Part shown: positions 11,065 to 21,690 of the stretch, in pieces | Layout of the letters: each line of letters begins with the position of its first letter | Numbering within the stretch: the stretch's first letter is position 1 | Assembly (NCBI GenBank): GCA_026225945.1 | Contig: JAMJFZ010001797.1 | Span: forward strand, 2,210,001 to 2,274,000 | Origin: Cricetomys ansorgei | Lineage: Eukaryota > Chordata > Mammalia > Rodentia > Nesomyidae | Reading direction: 5' to 3' | DNA: 64,000 nt | Translations under genes and position numbers: made by a program | Notes under the pieces: generated by a model | What the model was told of the DNA's origin: nothing | Seen by the model: the letters and a program-made list of their open reading frames with translations, nothing else | The model's database searches: none

Positions 11065-11219
11065 TGGTACTGTTAACTCACCCATGATCCCTGCCTGGTA
11101 CTGTTAACTCACCCATGATCCCTGCCTGGTACTGTTTACTCACCCATGATCCCTGCCTGGTACTATTAATCCACCCATGATCCCTGTCTGGTTCTGTTAA
11201 CTTGCTTATGATCCCCGGC
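11065..11219. repeat. 31-bp tandem repeat, five copies
   Basis: Unit starts TGGTACTGTTAACTCACCCA and ends GATCCCTGCC. Copies 1-3 are nearly identical; copies 4 and 5 are more diverged. It lies inside the LINE-1-like 3' segment and looks like a local expansion of a sequence that is single-copy in related elements. Confidence 0.92.
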
Positions 11220-11488
11220 TGGCTAGTTCATAAGTCCTAGAGGAGAATCTAATACTGTTAGTCTGCTAAGTGGACATAGTAATAAATGGCCCCTGACTTC
11301 TTATCTTTATACCTGTGGATTAATTAGTGCATCTCTTAACTCACATCAGAGAAGCTTCTTTTTACAGTAGCTGATGATTGGTACAGAGATCCATAATCAG
11401 TCTACGTGCAGGATGCTCAGCCCTCAATGGGACATCTGTATCACACCTCTCCCCACAAGGCCCAGAAATCTTCATTGGAAGACTGTAG

Positions 11489-11618
11489 CCAGGCATAGTA
11501 GTGCACCCTTTAATCCAGAGGCAGACGGATCTCTGTGAGTTTGAGACCAGACCAGCCTGGTCTACAGAGTGAGTTCTACTGCAGCCAGAGCTATGTGTGG
11601 AGACCCTGTCTCGATTGT
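11489..11618 (+). repeat. B1 SINE with internal deletion
   Basis: AGCCAGGCATAGTAGTGCAC, GGATCTCTGTGAGTTTGAGA, CCAGCCTGGTCTACAGAGTG and AGACCCTGTCTCGATTG. About 15 bp are missing between TTTAATCC and AGAGGCAG. It interrupts the LINE-1-like 3' segment. Confidence 0.88.
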
Positions 11619-12164
11619 AAGAGCCAGAGGATGTTGCCTATAGAGAAGAAGTGCCTGCCAGGCTGGCGGTACAGCTGCACACGTGAACTCATAGCAGCTC
11701 TGACTGCATCCACGAGTCCTGTACGAGATCAAGCCTGCCAAACTCCCAAGATAGATGTGGGCTCCTGAAGACCCATCCCGGTCTGAGGAGTGATTGGCAA
11801 TCAGAGGCTGCCTGGGGGTGGAGAGTCAGGGGTGTGGGTTCTGAGAGGCTGCCCGTGCTTCAGTAGACGGTCCTGCACTCACGCACACACAGGCTGCACT
11901 AAGTGGGCTCAATGAGTACGTTACCAGAGAGCACATTAAAGTGGGGGGGGGTAAAAATGATAGAGGGACAGATGAGGAATAGGAGAGAAAAGAATAAAAG
12001 ATGGATTTGACCCAAACACATTATATATACATGTAAGAATATTAAATAAAATAATGGCTTAAAAAGTAAAAGTAGAGAAATCTATGAAGAACAAATGGTA
12101 AATAACAAAAAATATAATAAATTTAAAAATATAGATATAATTTCAAAGTCCTTTGAAAAGTAAT

Positions 12165-12280
12165 TTTTTTAAGACAGGGTCTCACTATGTAGACCAGGCC
12201 GGCCTTGAACTCACAAATATCTGAAAACTCTGCACTCTGAATACTGGGGTTAAAGGTGTGCACCACCTCACCCAGCTGCC
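12165..12280 (-). repeat. B1 SINE, reverse, older
   Basis: AAGACAGGGTCTCACTATGT, CCAGGCCGGCCTTGAACTCA and GGGGTTAAAGGTGTGCACCA in reverse B1 order. 12281-12600 is AT-rich without other features. Confidence 0.88.
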
Positions 12281-12604
12281 CCTTGGAATCTCAGAACACT
12301 AAAGGAACATATTTGTATCAGTTTAGATAAAGAGTACACTTTTCCAATTTTCCTTTCTTTATTTTTAGAGGAATTAAGACTCCCTGTTTGAAAATTATAG
12401 TTGCTCAGAGATTTTAAATTCATGCTCTGCTGTATAAATAGATTATAATTGACCTTGTTAATATGTTAATCGGATTCATGACAATCAGGCTGCTGTTGAT
12501 TTGCCTTCTATCACGCAAGCACCTTTTTTATGAACTATGGTTGAATCTAAAATGGGCTGTTTTTCCTCCAAGAGGAAATACTGAGAATTTCCTGTTTCTT
12601 TCTT

Positions 12605-12680
12605 TATTGTAGAGCTAGGGATCGATCCTAGGTCCTCATGCACGCTAGGCTCGCTCTGCCTCTGAGCCATAACCCGGGTC
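12605..12680 (-). repeat. ID/B4-like SINE fragment, reverse
   Basis: AGCTAGGGATCGATCCTAGG and CTAGGCTCGCTCTGCCTCTG match the reverse complement of the tRNA-like ID head. 12690-12890 is AT-rich low-complexity sequence. Confidence 0.7.
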
Positions 12681-12895
12681 CTTTATGCCTTTTTTATTTT
12701 TATTTTATTTATTTCTACCAACTCATTAAGTAACATCTTCAAATTCATCAAAATTCTTTTTTTTTTTAATTCTGTGACACATTGAAAACTTGTAATTTGG
12801 CTATATTTTAAGTATATTCCTATAAATTCCACATTTATAATTCTTTAAGGGCTAGGAAGGTTTTTAAGCTATGACCTCAAATCAGAAACCATATG

Positions 12896-13255
12896 TCTTA
12901 GCTTTCTATTGCTCTGACAAAACACTATAGCCAAGAAAATTTATTTAAAAAAATTCACTGTGGGCTTATTGTTCCAGAGGGTTAGAGTCCATGGCCATAA
13001 GGATGGGGAGCATGGCAGTCAGGCAGGCAGGCAGGCAGGCATGGTGCTGAAGAAGTAACTGAGAACTCAAATCTTGACATGCAAGTATGAGGCAGAGAGA
13101 AAGAGACACTGGAAACAGTGAGATCTTTGGAACCTCAAAGCCTCACCCCCAATGACACACCTCCTCCAACCAGGCCACACCTCCTAATCCTTCCCAAACA
13201 GTTCCAACAACTGGAAACCAAACATTCAAATACATGACCACCACACAGCATCTAT
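12896..13255 (-). repeat. LTR-like dispersed rodent repeat (MaLR suspected), reverse
   Basis: TCTTAGCTTTCTATTGCTCT, GGGTTAGAGTCCATGGCCAT, then CCAACCAGGCCACACCTCCT is the familiar order of this repeat in reverse. It includes an (AGGC)n run at 13017-13038. MaLR membership is an inference. Confidence 0.7.
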
Positions 13256-14516
13256 GAAATACTTAGTGCTTCCAACTACAGAACTTGGAAGGTGGTGTTT
13301 TAAAAATACAAACACAGAAATAGTCTATGTAGAACTACAGAGTCCACAATGGGGAGATTAATGAAATTCTTAAGTATATCTCAAGAAATGCAAATGCACA
13401 AGATCCCACAGATGAAGGCAAACCCAATCATAGGAAGCTACCCACATAGGGTAACTTTTGAGGTATCAGAAAGCCAATCAAAGACCAATGTTTGTTGTTG
13501 TTTTTTGTTTTTTTTGTTTTGTTTTTTTGCATAGTCCCGTCTTCAAAGAGTCTGGGTTAAGCCTAGCCAGACTGCATGTTGGTAAGGGGAGAATCAAGGT
13601 ACTAGAGCCCTCCACAGTAGGCTGGCATGTGTGAGAAGGGGTGCCTGCTGCCCCCATTTTCTCCTCTGCAGGCTGTTATCTTTGGTGTGTCTCTACATGG
13701 GACCCTAAGGCTATAAATAAGTCTGTAAATACAACTGTATAATTTCTCGTTATCGGCAGAGTTCCATGCGGTCGGTCTGCCTGCTTCTAATGTTCACGGA
13801 GATTAATTTCGTACAGGTCTCACCATTCAGTGAAGCCGAGCTCACATTGTGATGAGAGTCATGGATGCAGAGTGCCTGGGGAAACTCCTAGACCTAAAAA
13901 TGGGGTTTCTTTTAAGAATGTGGTCTATGTGTGTGTGTGTGTGCCAACAATCCGTTCAGCCAATGAAAGCTGGAAAATGCCAGCTAGTAATGAAAACTGA
14001 ACCTCACAGCTGGCTAACATGATGAGAGGCAGCCAGAGAGCAAACCTGTTGTGGGACCGTCTAATGTTGTGGAAGCTTATTTTTAGTTATGTATAAAATA
14101 AGTGTTTTGTGCACTGTTGGGTGAGGGGCTGCCTAGGCCTTGGCGTTTGGTATTGTCTGCAGATGTTGGATTTATGTGGGGGACGTTTGATTGCTTATGA
14201 TCTGCACGTGCTATCAGTAGAACACCTGAGGACTTCTGCATCAATAAAAACACCTGAGCTCAGACACTCCATTTTCCACTACCGAGTATGGCGCTAGCTA
14301 GGATGGTGGTTCCCTCTGCTGAAGTCTGGCAGTGTTTGCATGTATGAGAATGCCTCCTTGTTTCTCTTAGTGAACCACCACCGTAGGCACACTGCAACAG
14401 TCTAGTCTAGCAACCATTAGGTTAACCCTAAGTATTGGGACATCTTCCTCTAGTATATTTCCAGGATGACACTCTTTAAGATAAATTGTTAATATATTAA
14501 GTAGTCTAGGTCTATA
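13256..14516. other. Stretch without recognised gene
   Basis: Contains a T-rich (TTTTG)n tract at 13490-13530 and a short (TG)n at about 13928-13942. Two short open frames show no domain or exon context. No SINE landmark stands out. Confidence 0.4.
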
Positions 14517-14518
14517 TG

Positions 14519-14534
14519 CTCTCTCTCTCTCTTT

Positions 14535-14582
<48 letters not shown>

Positions 14583-14735
14583 GCCCACAGAGACCAGAAG
14601 AGGGCGTCCGATCCCTTGGAGCTGGAATTATGAGCCACTGTGCGCATTCTGTTGCAGGAGCTGGAGACCTCACACTGGTCCTCTGGAAGAACAACAAGGG
14701 CTCCTAACCACTGAGCCACCTCTCCAGCACTCACT
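14519..14735 (-). repeat. B2-type SINE, reverse, with (CT)n(TG)n tail
   Basis: A compound microsatellite, (CT)n at 14519-14537 then (TG)n at 14538-14578, leads into AGATGCCCACAGAGACCAGA, AGAGGGCGTCC and ACTGAGCCACCTCTCCAGCA, the reverse B2 body. The microsatellite sits where the element's CA/A-rich 3' tail would be. Confidence 0.92.
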
Positions 14736-15690
14736 GGAGACTTTAAAGGTGAAAGGATGGTGGAAATTATTGCCATATTGATGACAAGATTTCCACTTGG
14801 CACCAAGTACTGTTTCCAATGGTCATACCCTGCCTCCTATGTCTATAGCTGGCACAATAGTCACATGACAAACACACACAGAGTTGTTTTTCAAGTTCAA
14901 ATTCCCATGAAAATCAAACAAAAAGAGAGAGAGAGAGATAAAAAAGAAAGAAATCTTCTATTTAAAAAAAAATCTTTAAAAACCTTTCAAAATCATTTTT
15001 TGTTCTCATATTTCCTAAGAAAGACATTTGGCCCCCCACCCCTGTATTTTTTACATATCAAAAAGAAAAACAAGACACATAGTGTCTCTGAAGGAGTTTA
15101 CATTTTGTGACAGTGGTTCTAAAAAATTGGGTCACAAATCTCTCTTGAATTTTAATGAAAGTAAAAGCTCATCCTAGGAGAGGGAAGACGTACATATAAA
15201 TCTTCAAATGCAAATTCCTGGGGAAGTGGATCATCACCAGAGTCCTATCCTAAAAGCCCTTGCAACAAACAAAACACTTGTTTTGTATTAAAATTCATAT
15301 TCTAACACAGAAATAAGCAGTATCTGGAGACGGGACTTCTGGGAAGTAATGAAGGGCTCGCTTCGATCATAAAAGTGTTGGCCCTGTATTTGTGGCATTG
15401 TACGAGAAGGAATGGAAGGGGGCAGGGGAAGAAGAAGGGGAGAGGGAACGAGAGAGATCAGCAGAAGCTAGAGCACACCTGACTCCCTGGGAGAAGTCAA
15501 TAGAAGCCTTCACATGGAGCCAGCCTGGGCTCTGACACGCAGGTTCTCCTGGCCCTTCCCAATCGTTGCTGTGCTGTGTTCTACTGTATCCGTAAGCGCG
15601 GTGGGTTTCAGGCTGTTGTATGAATCCCTCCAGTGGGTTATGAAAACTGAGGTTTGTTTGGGGGCTCCTCAGACTTGAAGTTGGCATTAA
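14736..15690. other. Stretch without recognised feature
   Basis: AT-rich, with a purine-rich patch at about 14920-14955. No exon-like or SINE signal recognised. Confidence 0.4.
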
Positions 15691-15968
15691 AAATGAGGGT
15701 GCAGCTGGGTGGTGGTGGTGCACACCTGTAATCCCAGCACTCAGGAGGCAGAAGCAGGCAGATCTCTGCGAGTTTGAGGCCAGCCTGGTCTACAAAGTGA
15801 GTTTCATTCCTGACAGCCAGAGTTACAACAGAGAAACCCTGTCTCAGAAAACCAAAAAAAAAAGAAAAAAAGAAAAAGAAAAAGAAAGGAAGGAAGGAAG
15901 GAAGGAAGGAAGGAAGGAAGGAAGGAAGGAAGGGAGGGAGGAAGGAAGGAAGGAAGAAATGAGGGTGC
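15691..15968 (+). repeat. B1 SINE with (GGAA)n tail and exact target duplication
   Basis: Flanked by AAATGAGGGTGC at 15691-15702 and 15957-15968, an exact 12-bp duplication. The B1 body (15703-15850) ends in an A run that has evolved into about 80 bp of (GGAA)n. The body carries CCTGTAATCCCAGCACTCAG and the lineage motif GTTACAACAGAGAAACCC. Confidence 0.97.
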
Positions 15969-16644
15969 CATGGAAGTGTTCTGTGTTCTGTGTGAGAAAT
16001 GAAGGAGCCTTCCCCCCCTGCACTCTGTATCACCTTTAAATTCATAGCTACATGATGTCATTAATTAAAGTAGTAGCATGTGCAGGCTCCCTGGATCATT
16101 ATGACAGTAACTAACTTTGATACTGGTAAATAAAGGATATGTAAGTAGTTTTTTTTGCCCTAATTATATAAACCCTATTACCGGGAAACCAATATTAGTT
16201 AGAGCAAGAGTACCATTTTACAAGACATCTCAGTAAGAAAGTGAAGCTGCAGTGGCAGAATATAAATGTTGCCACTTGGCAAGCCTTCATGACTGGGTAG
16301 ACTTGGGCACTATCTACTTATAATGCCTGGATTACATAAAGAGGAACAAACACCTAACCTCCCTTTCCCAGTGAGGGAATGTGACTAGTGCTTTTTCTAG
16401 AAACCAAACCCAAGTCTGGGCAAGTGTTGTAGAACAGTTCCCACGTTTGCTCATTTTCTTGATTTTCCTTCTCTGCCAGAAGGATGGCTGAGAGTCACTG
16501 TGGTTCATTCGCACTCATGTACCTAAAGCCCCGAAGATGAAGAAGCAGCCTGTTGGAAGGAACAGAAGGCTCAGTGTGCTTGGGGGAGAGAGGCTTGCTG
16601 GGAATGCAGCATGTCTTGACTACCTCGCCTGCAATGTTCACATT
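15969..16644. other. Stretch without recognised feature
   Basis: Ordinary composition; no repeats, exon-like signals or motifs recognised. Confidence 0.4.
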
Positions 16645-17025
16645 AGAGTCACGGTTCCCATATCAATTACTGTTTATCACTGTGACCAGAGAACTAGACA
16701 GAAACGGCTGTCAGAAGGGTAGATATCTTTGGGTTCCTAGTTTCAGGCGGCCCAGCCCACGGTTGTCTGCTCCCTGTGTTTGGTCAGGATGTCATGGCAG
16801 TTGTAATATAGGGCAGAGGAGAGCTTCTCACTTCATAGACTACCAGAGGGGACAAGCAAGGGACAGGGACAGTATTCCCCAAAGAACCTGGTCTACCTCC
16901 ACCAGCTTAGTCTTGCCTCATAAGGTTTCCACAGCTTCCCAAAATAGCATCACCAGGTAGGGACTAACCATTCAAAACAGGACTTTTAGGGCAGGGGCAT
17001 TATCTATTCAAACAGTGACAGTTCC
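16645..17025 (-). repeat. LTR-like dispersed rodent repeat, reverse
   Basis: ATTACTGTTTATCACTGTGA, GAGCTTCTCACTTCATAGAC and ACCATTCAAAACAGG follow the same layout as 12896-13255 with heavy divergence. 17026-17394 shows nothing further. Confidence 0.5.
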
Positions 17026-17394
17026 TAGTGTCATGGAATTGAGAGGTGGAGCCTAACAAGTGCTCACAGAAGTGAGCTCGTTTTTACCGTAGTGGTTTTC
17101 TACAAGGTATGTGGGATTTCCTAGACCCTCTCCTGCCTTTTTTGAGCCTTACACTAAGTGGAGAAGCAGTGACAAGTTCTCCCAGAAGTGAAGAGACCAT
17201 GGAGTAATACTCTGAGACTTCTCGACATCCAGAACTATTCACCAAACACATCTGGATTCTCCTTAAATTACCTGTAGTTTTCTTTTAAAGACACAGAAAA
17301 TAGACAAGCACAGAATGTGCACCTATAACTTCTTAAGAGAGAAACAGGCTTCTCTCTAGTCTTAGCCTGTGACTGTTGGCTATCAGAAATGGTG

Positions 17395-17640
17395 GTCTAC
17401 TGTGGGTGGGACGTCTGTGTGCCTGTGTGATGTCTAGGTGCCTGACGGATAACCAAGTACCTGTGTGATGTCATGTGCCTGTGAGATTTCCTGGTACCTA
17501 TAGAAAGTCTGGGTGCCTGCATGATGTCTGGGTATCTGTGGGTTGGTCCAGTGCCTGAGTGATGCTCCGGGTGCCTGCAGGGGGTCCTGGTGCCTACAAG
17601 AGATCCTGGTGCCTGTGGGATGTCTGGTGCCTTGTAGAGG
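17395..17640. repeat. Degenerate tandem repeat, about 20-bp unit
   Basis: Units such as GTGCCTGTGTGATGTCTAGG, GGTGCCTGCAGGGGGTCC and GTGCCTGTGGGATGTCTGG. Related to the array at 4236-4400. Confidence 0.8.
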
Positions 17641-18310
17641 AACAGATAATCTTTTAATCCAGCAGCATGGCTGCTCTAGTAAACGATTACATTGGAAGTC
17701 CTGTGATAGACATTTGATCTCTGATCTGGCAGCATGGCTGTTCTATGGTAGAAAGAATGTTTTACACACCTTTAATTTCAATATAGCACAGTTCTTTAAG
17801 CCAACCTAGAAGGCAAAGGCAGTACACACTTTTAATTCCAGCTCAGAAGGAAGTGGTGATACAAGCCTTTAATCCTAACTCTCTCGATATAAAAGGAGAC
17901 TCTCTCTCTCAGTTCACAGGAGTAAGAATTAGTTCAGAGAGAGGCAGAGCTCAGAGAGAAAGCAGAGTTTAGAGTGGAGAAGCAGAGAGTAGAAAGAGTG
18001 TGTGGAAGCAGAACTCAGAGAGAGAAGGCAGAGCTCAGAGAGGGAAGCAGGTAGAAGCAGCGGTGGAAGCAGACAAGAAGCAGAGCAGAGAGTTAGTTCA
18101 GTCAGGCAGTTTTAGTGGAGTCAGGTCACAGACAGTTCAGATAGAATGAGAAGCCAAGAAGAGCAGAACCAATCCAGAATAAGAGCAAAATCAGAGAGCC
18201 CAAAGTGGAAAAAGGTAGTTCAGAAGACAGCTAGTGAGAGCAAACTTTTGCTTCATCAGGGTAATTTGAGGCTATTTTCCCAGCTACGAATTCATAGAAA
18301 ATTGTATACG
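17641..18310 (+). mobile_element. Putative LTR-like segment with TATA box
   Basis: CTCGATATAAAAGGAGACTC at 17882-17901 contains a canonical TATA box, followed about 25-30 bp later by a CT-rich initiator-like sequence and then about 300 bp of AG-rich sequence (CAGAGAGAAAGCAGAG variants). TATA plus a transcribed GA-rich stretch fits an endogenous retroviral LTR/leader, but I found no clear TG...CA ends or target duplication. Could also be part of a LINE-1 5' region given the tandem array just upstream. Confidence 0.4.
17886..17893 (+). promoter_or_regulatory. TATA box
   Basis: ATATAAAAGG in an otherwise repeat-derived segment; a plausible core promoter of the LTR-like element. Confidence 0.45.
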
Positions 18311-18426
18311 TTTTTTTTCTTTGTGAGTCTAAGTTTCAATGACCTGAACACAAGATTCATTAATGTGCTGGTGTTGCACTAATATCTTATGACATATCAT
18401 TATATTTTATGACAGAGTCTTAAAAA

Positions 18427-18784
18427 ATTCAGTGGCTCAGCAGTGTTGTAATGGGGCGCACCTTTAATCGGGAGGCAGAGGCAGGCAGAGCTCTGTGAGT
18501 TCGAGGCCAGCCTGGTCTACAGAGTGAGTTCCAGGACAGCCAGAGTTACAACAGAGAAACCCTGTCTCGAAAAAATTATATATATATGTGTGTGTGTGTA
18601 TAGTGTAATATATATGATATATATGTATTAAATTATATCATATAATATAATATATGTTTATATATTATATATATATAATATATGTCATATATCAAATATT
18701 ATGTGTATATGATATATATGTATGTCAAATATATAAATTAATATAATATAATACAGTATATAATATATACATTCAGTGGTTCAG
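18427..18784 (+). repeat. B1 SINE with about 190-bp AT-rich tail expansion
   Basis: B1 body 18441-18570 ends CCCTGTCTCGAAAAAATT and runs into (TA)n/(TATG)n-rich sequence to 18770. Flanks ATTCAGTGGCTCAG (18427-18440) and ATTCAGTGGTTCAG (18771-18784) match at 13 of 14, showing that the AT-rich block lies inside the insertion and grew from its tail. Confidence 0.95.
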
Positions 18785-19450
18785 ATAAAATTGATGGTTC
18801 TATCTTTAAAACATACAATCCTTAGTGACGTCATCCAGGGATTCGTGTCCCTCTGCCATGCTACACGACCTCCGCTTGCTGTTGTTCCCATCACTTGGTT
18901 CAAGTTTCCTCATCATCAGCATCCTATAGAGAAAAAATAAAGAAAGAACGAAAACAGAACGAGGAAACGAGAATCTGAAGGGGAACGGAAGCAACCTAGG
19001 GCCCGGACATAGTAGACACATCTTGCCACAGGAAGTAGGATTTCTACCTCAACACTGGGCAATCAGCTAAAACTGCATAAAGAGGTGGTGAGAGGTGTCT
19101 GTTGGGAAGCAGTTAGCAATGTCTGCCACATCCACGCTAGGCTGATGCGTTTTTGATCTGTGGCTCTACTTGGGAGAAGCCAGAAGGACACCAGACATTT
19201 GGTTTTCAGTAACCTCTGCTGGATTCTGGAGACGTCTGTGTTCTAGTAAATGCTTGTGTGCAGACTCGGGGCATCTGGTCTGGACCACCAGTAAGGTCAC
19301 TGTTACAGTAACATCCCTTGGTTTCATCTTGGAAAAACGGGTTTTAATTTTATCCTTTGCCATCTCTTCAGGGTATTCATTGTACAGAATTCCCTAGACA
19401 CCAACATGTTGATGGTTTCCTTCCCAGGAACTCCGGGTGCTAAAAACACT
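18785..19450. other. Stretch without recognised gene
   Basis: Contains a perfect CRE palindrome TGACGTCA at 18826-18833. No repeat or exon signal recognised. Confidence 0.4.
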
Positions 19451-19454
19451 TTAG

Positions 19455-20015
19455 CTTATTCTAGTCAAATTTCTGTTGTGGTAAACACCATGAACAAAAG
19501 CAGCATGGGGAGGAGAGGGCTTATTTGGTTTGCATGGCCCAATTACAGTCCATAATTGGAGCAGGAACCATGGAGCAAGGTTGCTTACTGGCTTGCTCTC
19601 CCTAGCTTGCTTTTACTTTTTATATTCAAACAAAAATTCTTTGATTTTATTATTTCTATGTGATGTACACGTGTGTCTTGCCTGCCTAAATTTGTCTGTG
19701 TTCCATGTGTGCACAGTACCCGTGGAGGCCGGAAGAGGGCATCATTTGGGACCTCCCACATAAGTATTTGGAATAGAACTGGGGTCCTCTGAAAGGTCAG
19801 GCAGTGTTCTTAACCACTGATCCATCTATCTCCCCAGCTCCTCAGCTCCCTTTCTTATACAGCCCAGGTTCGCCCTCCCAGGGCTGGGTCCTCCTGTATC
19901 TGATCAGCAAACAAGAAAATTCCACATAGAGGTATCCGCTGGCCAATCTGATGGAGGTGATTGCCTAGTTGAGATTCCTTCTTCCCAGATGTGTGTCAGG
20001 TTGACAGGTAGCTGA
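19455..20015 (-). repeat. LTR-like dispersed rodent repeat, reverse, split by a B2
   Basis: AACACCATGAACAAAAGCAG and GCTTACTGGCTTGCTCTCCC on the left, CAAACAAGAAAATTCCACAT and GTGTGTCAGGTTGACAGG on the right are parts of one repeat. The body resumes after the B2-type element at 19620-19845. Confidence 0.75.
19620..19848 (-). repeat. B2/B3-type SINE, reverse, nested
   Basis: GTACCCGTGGAGGCCGGAAG, AGAACTGGGGTCCTCTGAAA and CTTAACCACTGATCCATCTA in reverse B2/B3 order; inserted in the LTR-like repeat around it. Confidence 0.88.
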
Positions 20016-21629
20016 AATTCTTTTTGTCAGAGATGTCTAGATGCATCAAGAAACACCGTCAATCATTCCTCTGAGAGACGACCTCATGCTCATCTTCATG
20101 AGCACACATCTGTGGGGTATGCTTTCCTCCATCACCCCTTAAGGTGGCCAGAACCACAACCATCAGCTTCGGTGAGTAATTGTCCCAAAGCTTTCCACAA
20201 GAAAGGCAAAGGCTGTAATCCTGGTCTAAGTCTTTGGCTGTGTTCCCAGTTAAATGTCACAACAGTAGCTGCCTGTGGGTTCTCTCTCCCTTTTGTTCAC
20301 AGAAGAGCCTCTTTAGTGGGGATTCCTACACATAATGTGAAAGCTGATGATTTGCCTTTTCTCTGTGGTAACTGCTGAGATACGTCAAGTCGTGTCTGTT
20401 CTCTCTGAAGTCTCTATCGAGTTTCCCAATCTGGAAATACATTAAAGCAGAGATGAGCAGTTACGGTTAACAGATGCGTGTATTCAGGCTTCATCCCTGA
20501 CCGACTCCTCCTCGACTCTGCTTGCTCTTTCCTGACACCGACGTACATTTCTACGTGTTGCGACTTGTCTGGTGCTGTTCATTCTCTATGATGTATTCTC
20601 CTCTCCTCTGCTTCTCAGACTTTTGCCTCATCTGTGTTTCCCTGTCAGCTCTGCATCCCTCTAGATCAGGATGCTCTCCAAGTCATCCCGGACAGAATCA
20701 CGCATTCTTCTTTCCGCTAGGGGACAACTGTCCACTGCTAACTGTATAAAGAGAGTGTGTGCTGTTGCTTATTCTTAATTTTAAAGTTTCTTCATAGTTT
20801 CACATTTACGCACTCAAGTGTCTTCTTTTTCACCAGATCACCCTTATGTGCTGATATGATTCCTAACTGAAAGGAGAATGGGTTTTTCTAGAACAGCGAG
20901 GAACCTTGGCTAGTGGGCTGAAGGTACCCGGAGGAGGACAGCTTGTCCAGAAGTTCCGTCTTTGCTCGGCTTTTCATTTACAGACACGAAGCCCATAAAC
21001 ATGGCGAGGGACAGCAGATGCCTGTGCCCATAACTCTGCCCCGTGACCTTGGAGAGGATGAAGCCTGCTGGGAGAGGCTACCCAGCCATGGCCCAGGGCA
21101 GGGTTGACAGCTGACGGCCAGCTGAGCCAACCCAGCAGCACACGTTTTGGTTCTCACAGGCTACCCTGTGGGGCTCAGTTAGGTCAGCCTTTTTGTTCAG
21201 ATTAGTTTCCTCTGATCTGAGAGTGAGAAAATGGGAGTTTGCTCCTAGTTCTAGGAGCAAAATGTATTTGTTAATTTACAGATCTAGCTGTAATCTATTG
21301 GCTGGAACTGATCCTATTTGATAGTGTTCATAAAGTAGCTTGTGTCGTTTTATTATCTCATTTCTTCCAACCCATAGCTCCCTGGGGTGAAAGAGCATCT
21401 GCTCTTGCAAGAGAAATAGCTGCAACCTTCTTCTTGTCTCCCTCCCCCACCCCTCCCCTGGGCTTTTGACCCAGGGGCGATTAATATGCCTTCATCCTCC
21501 TGGAGTCCCCAGATTTCTGCACAGAAATTTGGAGACAGACCATTGTAATGCTGTCGTGTAAGGTATAAGATTCTTGGGAAAGGAAAAATCAAAGCATGGG
21601 ACTAAGAAGAGGTACTGGAAAGGGGTAGG
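20016..21629. other. Stretch without recognised feature
   Basis: About 1.6 kb of unique-looking sequence. Small open frames are present but none shows a domain, a signal peptide with exon context, or CpG enrichment. Confidence 0.4.
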
Positions 21630-21690
21630 AGGGGGTGGGAATGGGGCTCACTGTAGAGTGCTTGCCTAATATCTATGATCCCTGAAAAAG
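21630..21690 (+). repeat. ID-like SINE fragment
   Basis: GGGTGGGAATGGGGCTCACT, GTAGAGTGCTTGCCTAATAT follows the ID element head (tRNA-Ala-like) with mismatches. Confidence 0.65.

Larger units (their letters stand above)
8395..12065 (+). mobile_element. Old LINE-1-like element, plus strand, multiply interrupted
   Basis: Pieces collinear with a LINE-1. 8395-8675 and 8858-9155 resemble the ORF1 region (e.g. CTATATACCCCAGAAAACTA followed by AGAATTTACAACCACTAAGC). 10064-10365 and 10771-10915 resemble the start of ORF2, the endonuclease region (CAAGAAACACACTTCCCCAT, AGTAAAAGGATGGAAAGAGA). 10920-12065 resembles a rodent LINE-1 3' segment ending in an A/T-rich tail. All frames are broken by stops. 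The reverse-transcriptase part of ORF2 is not seen between 10915 and 10920, so there is either an internal deletion or two abutting elements. Family calls come from remembered consensus, not a search. Confidence 0.65.

Noticed and set aside
15638..16061. Phe/Leu/Pro/Ser-rich frames over the GGAA tract
   Set aside because: Microsatellite and B1 translation only.
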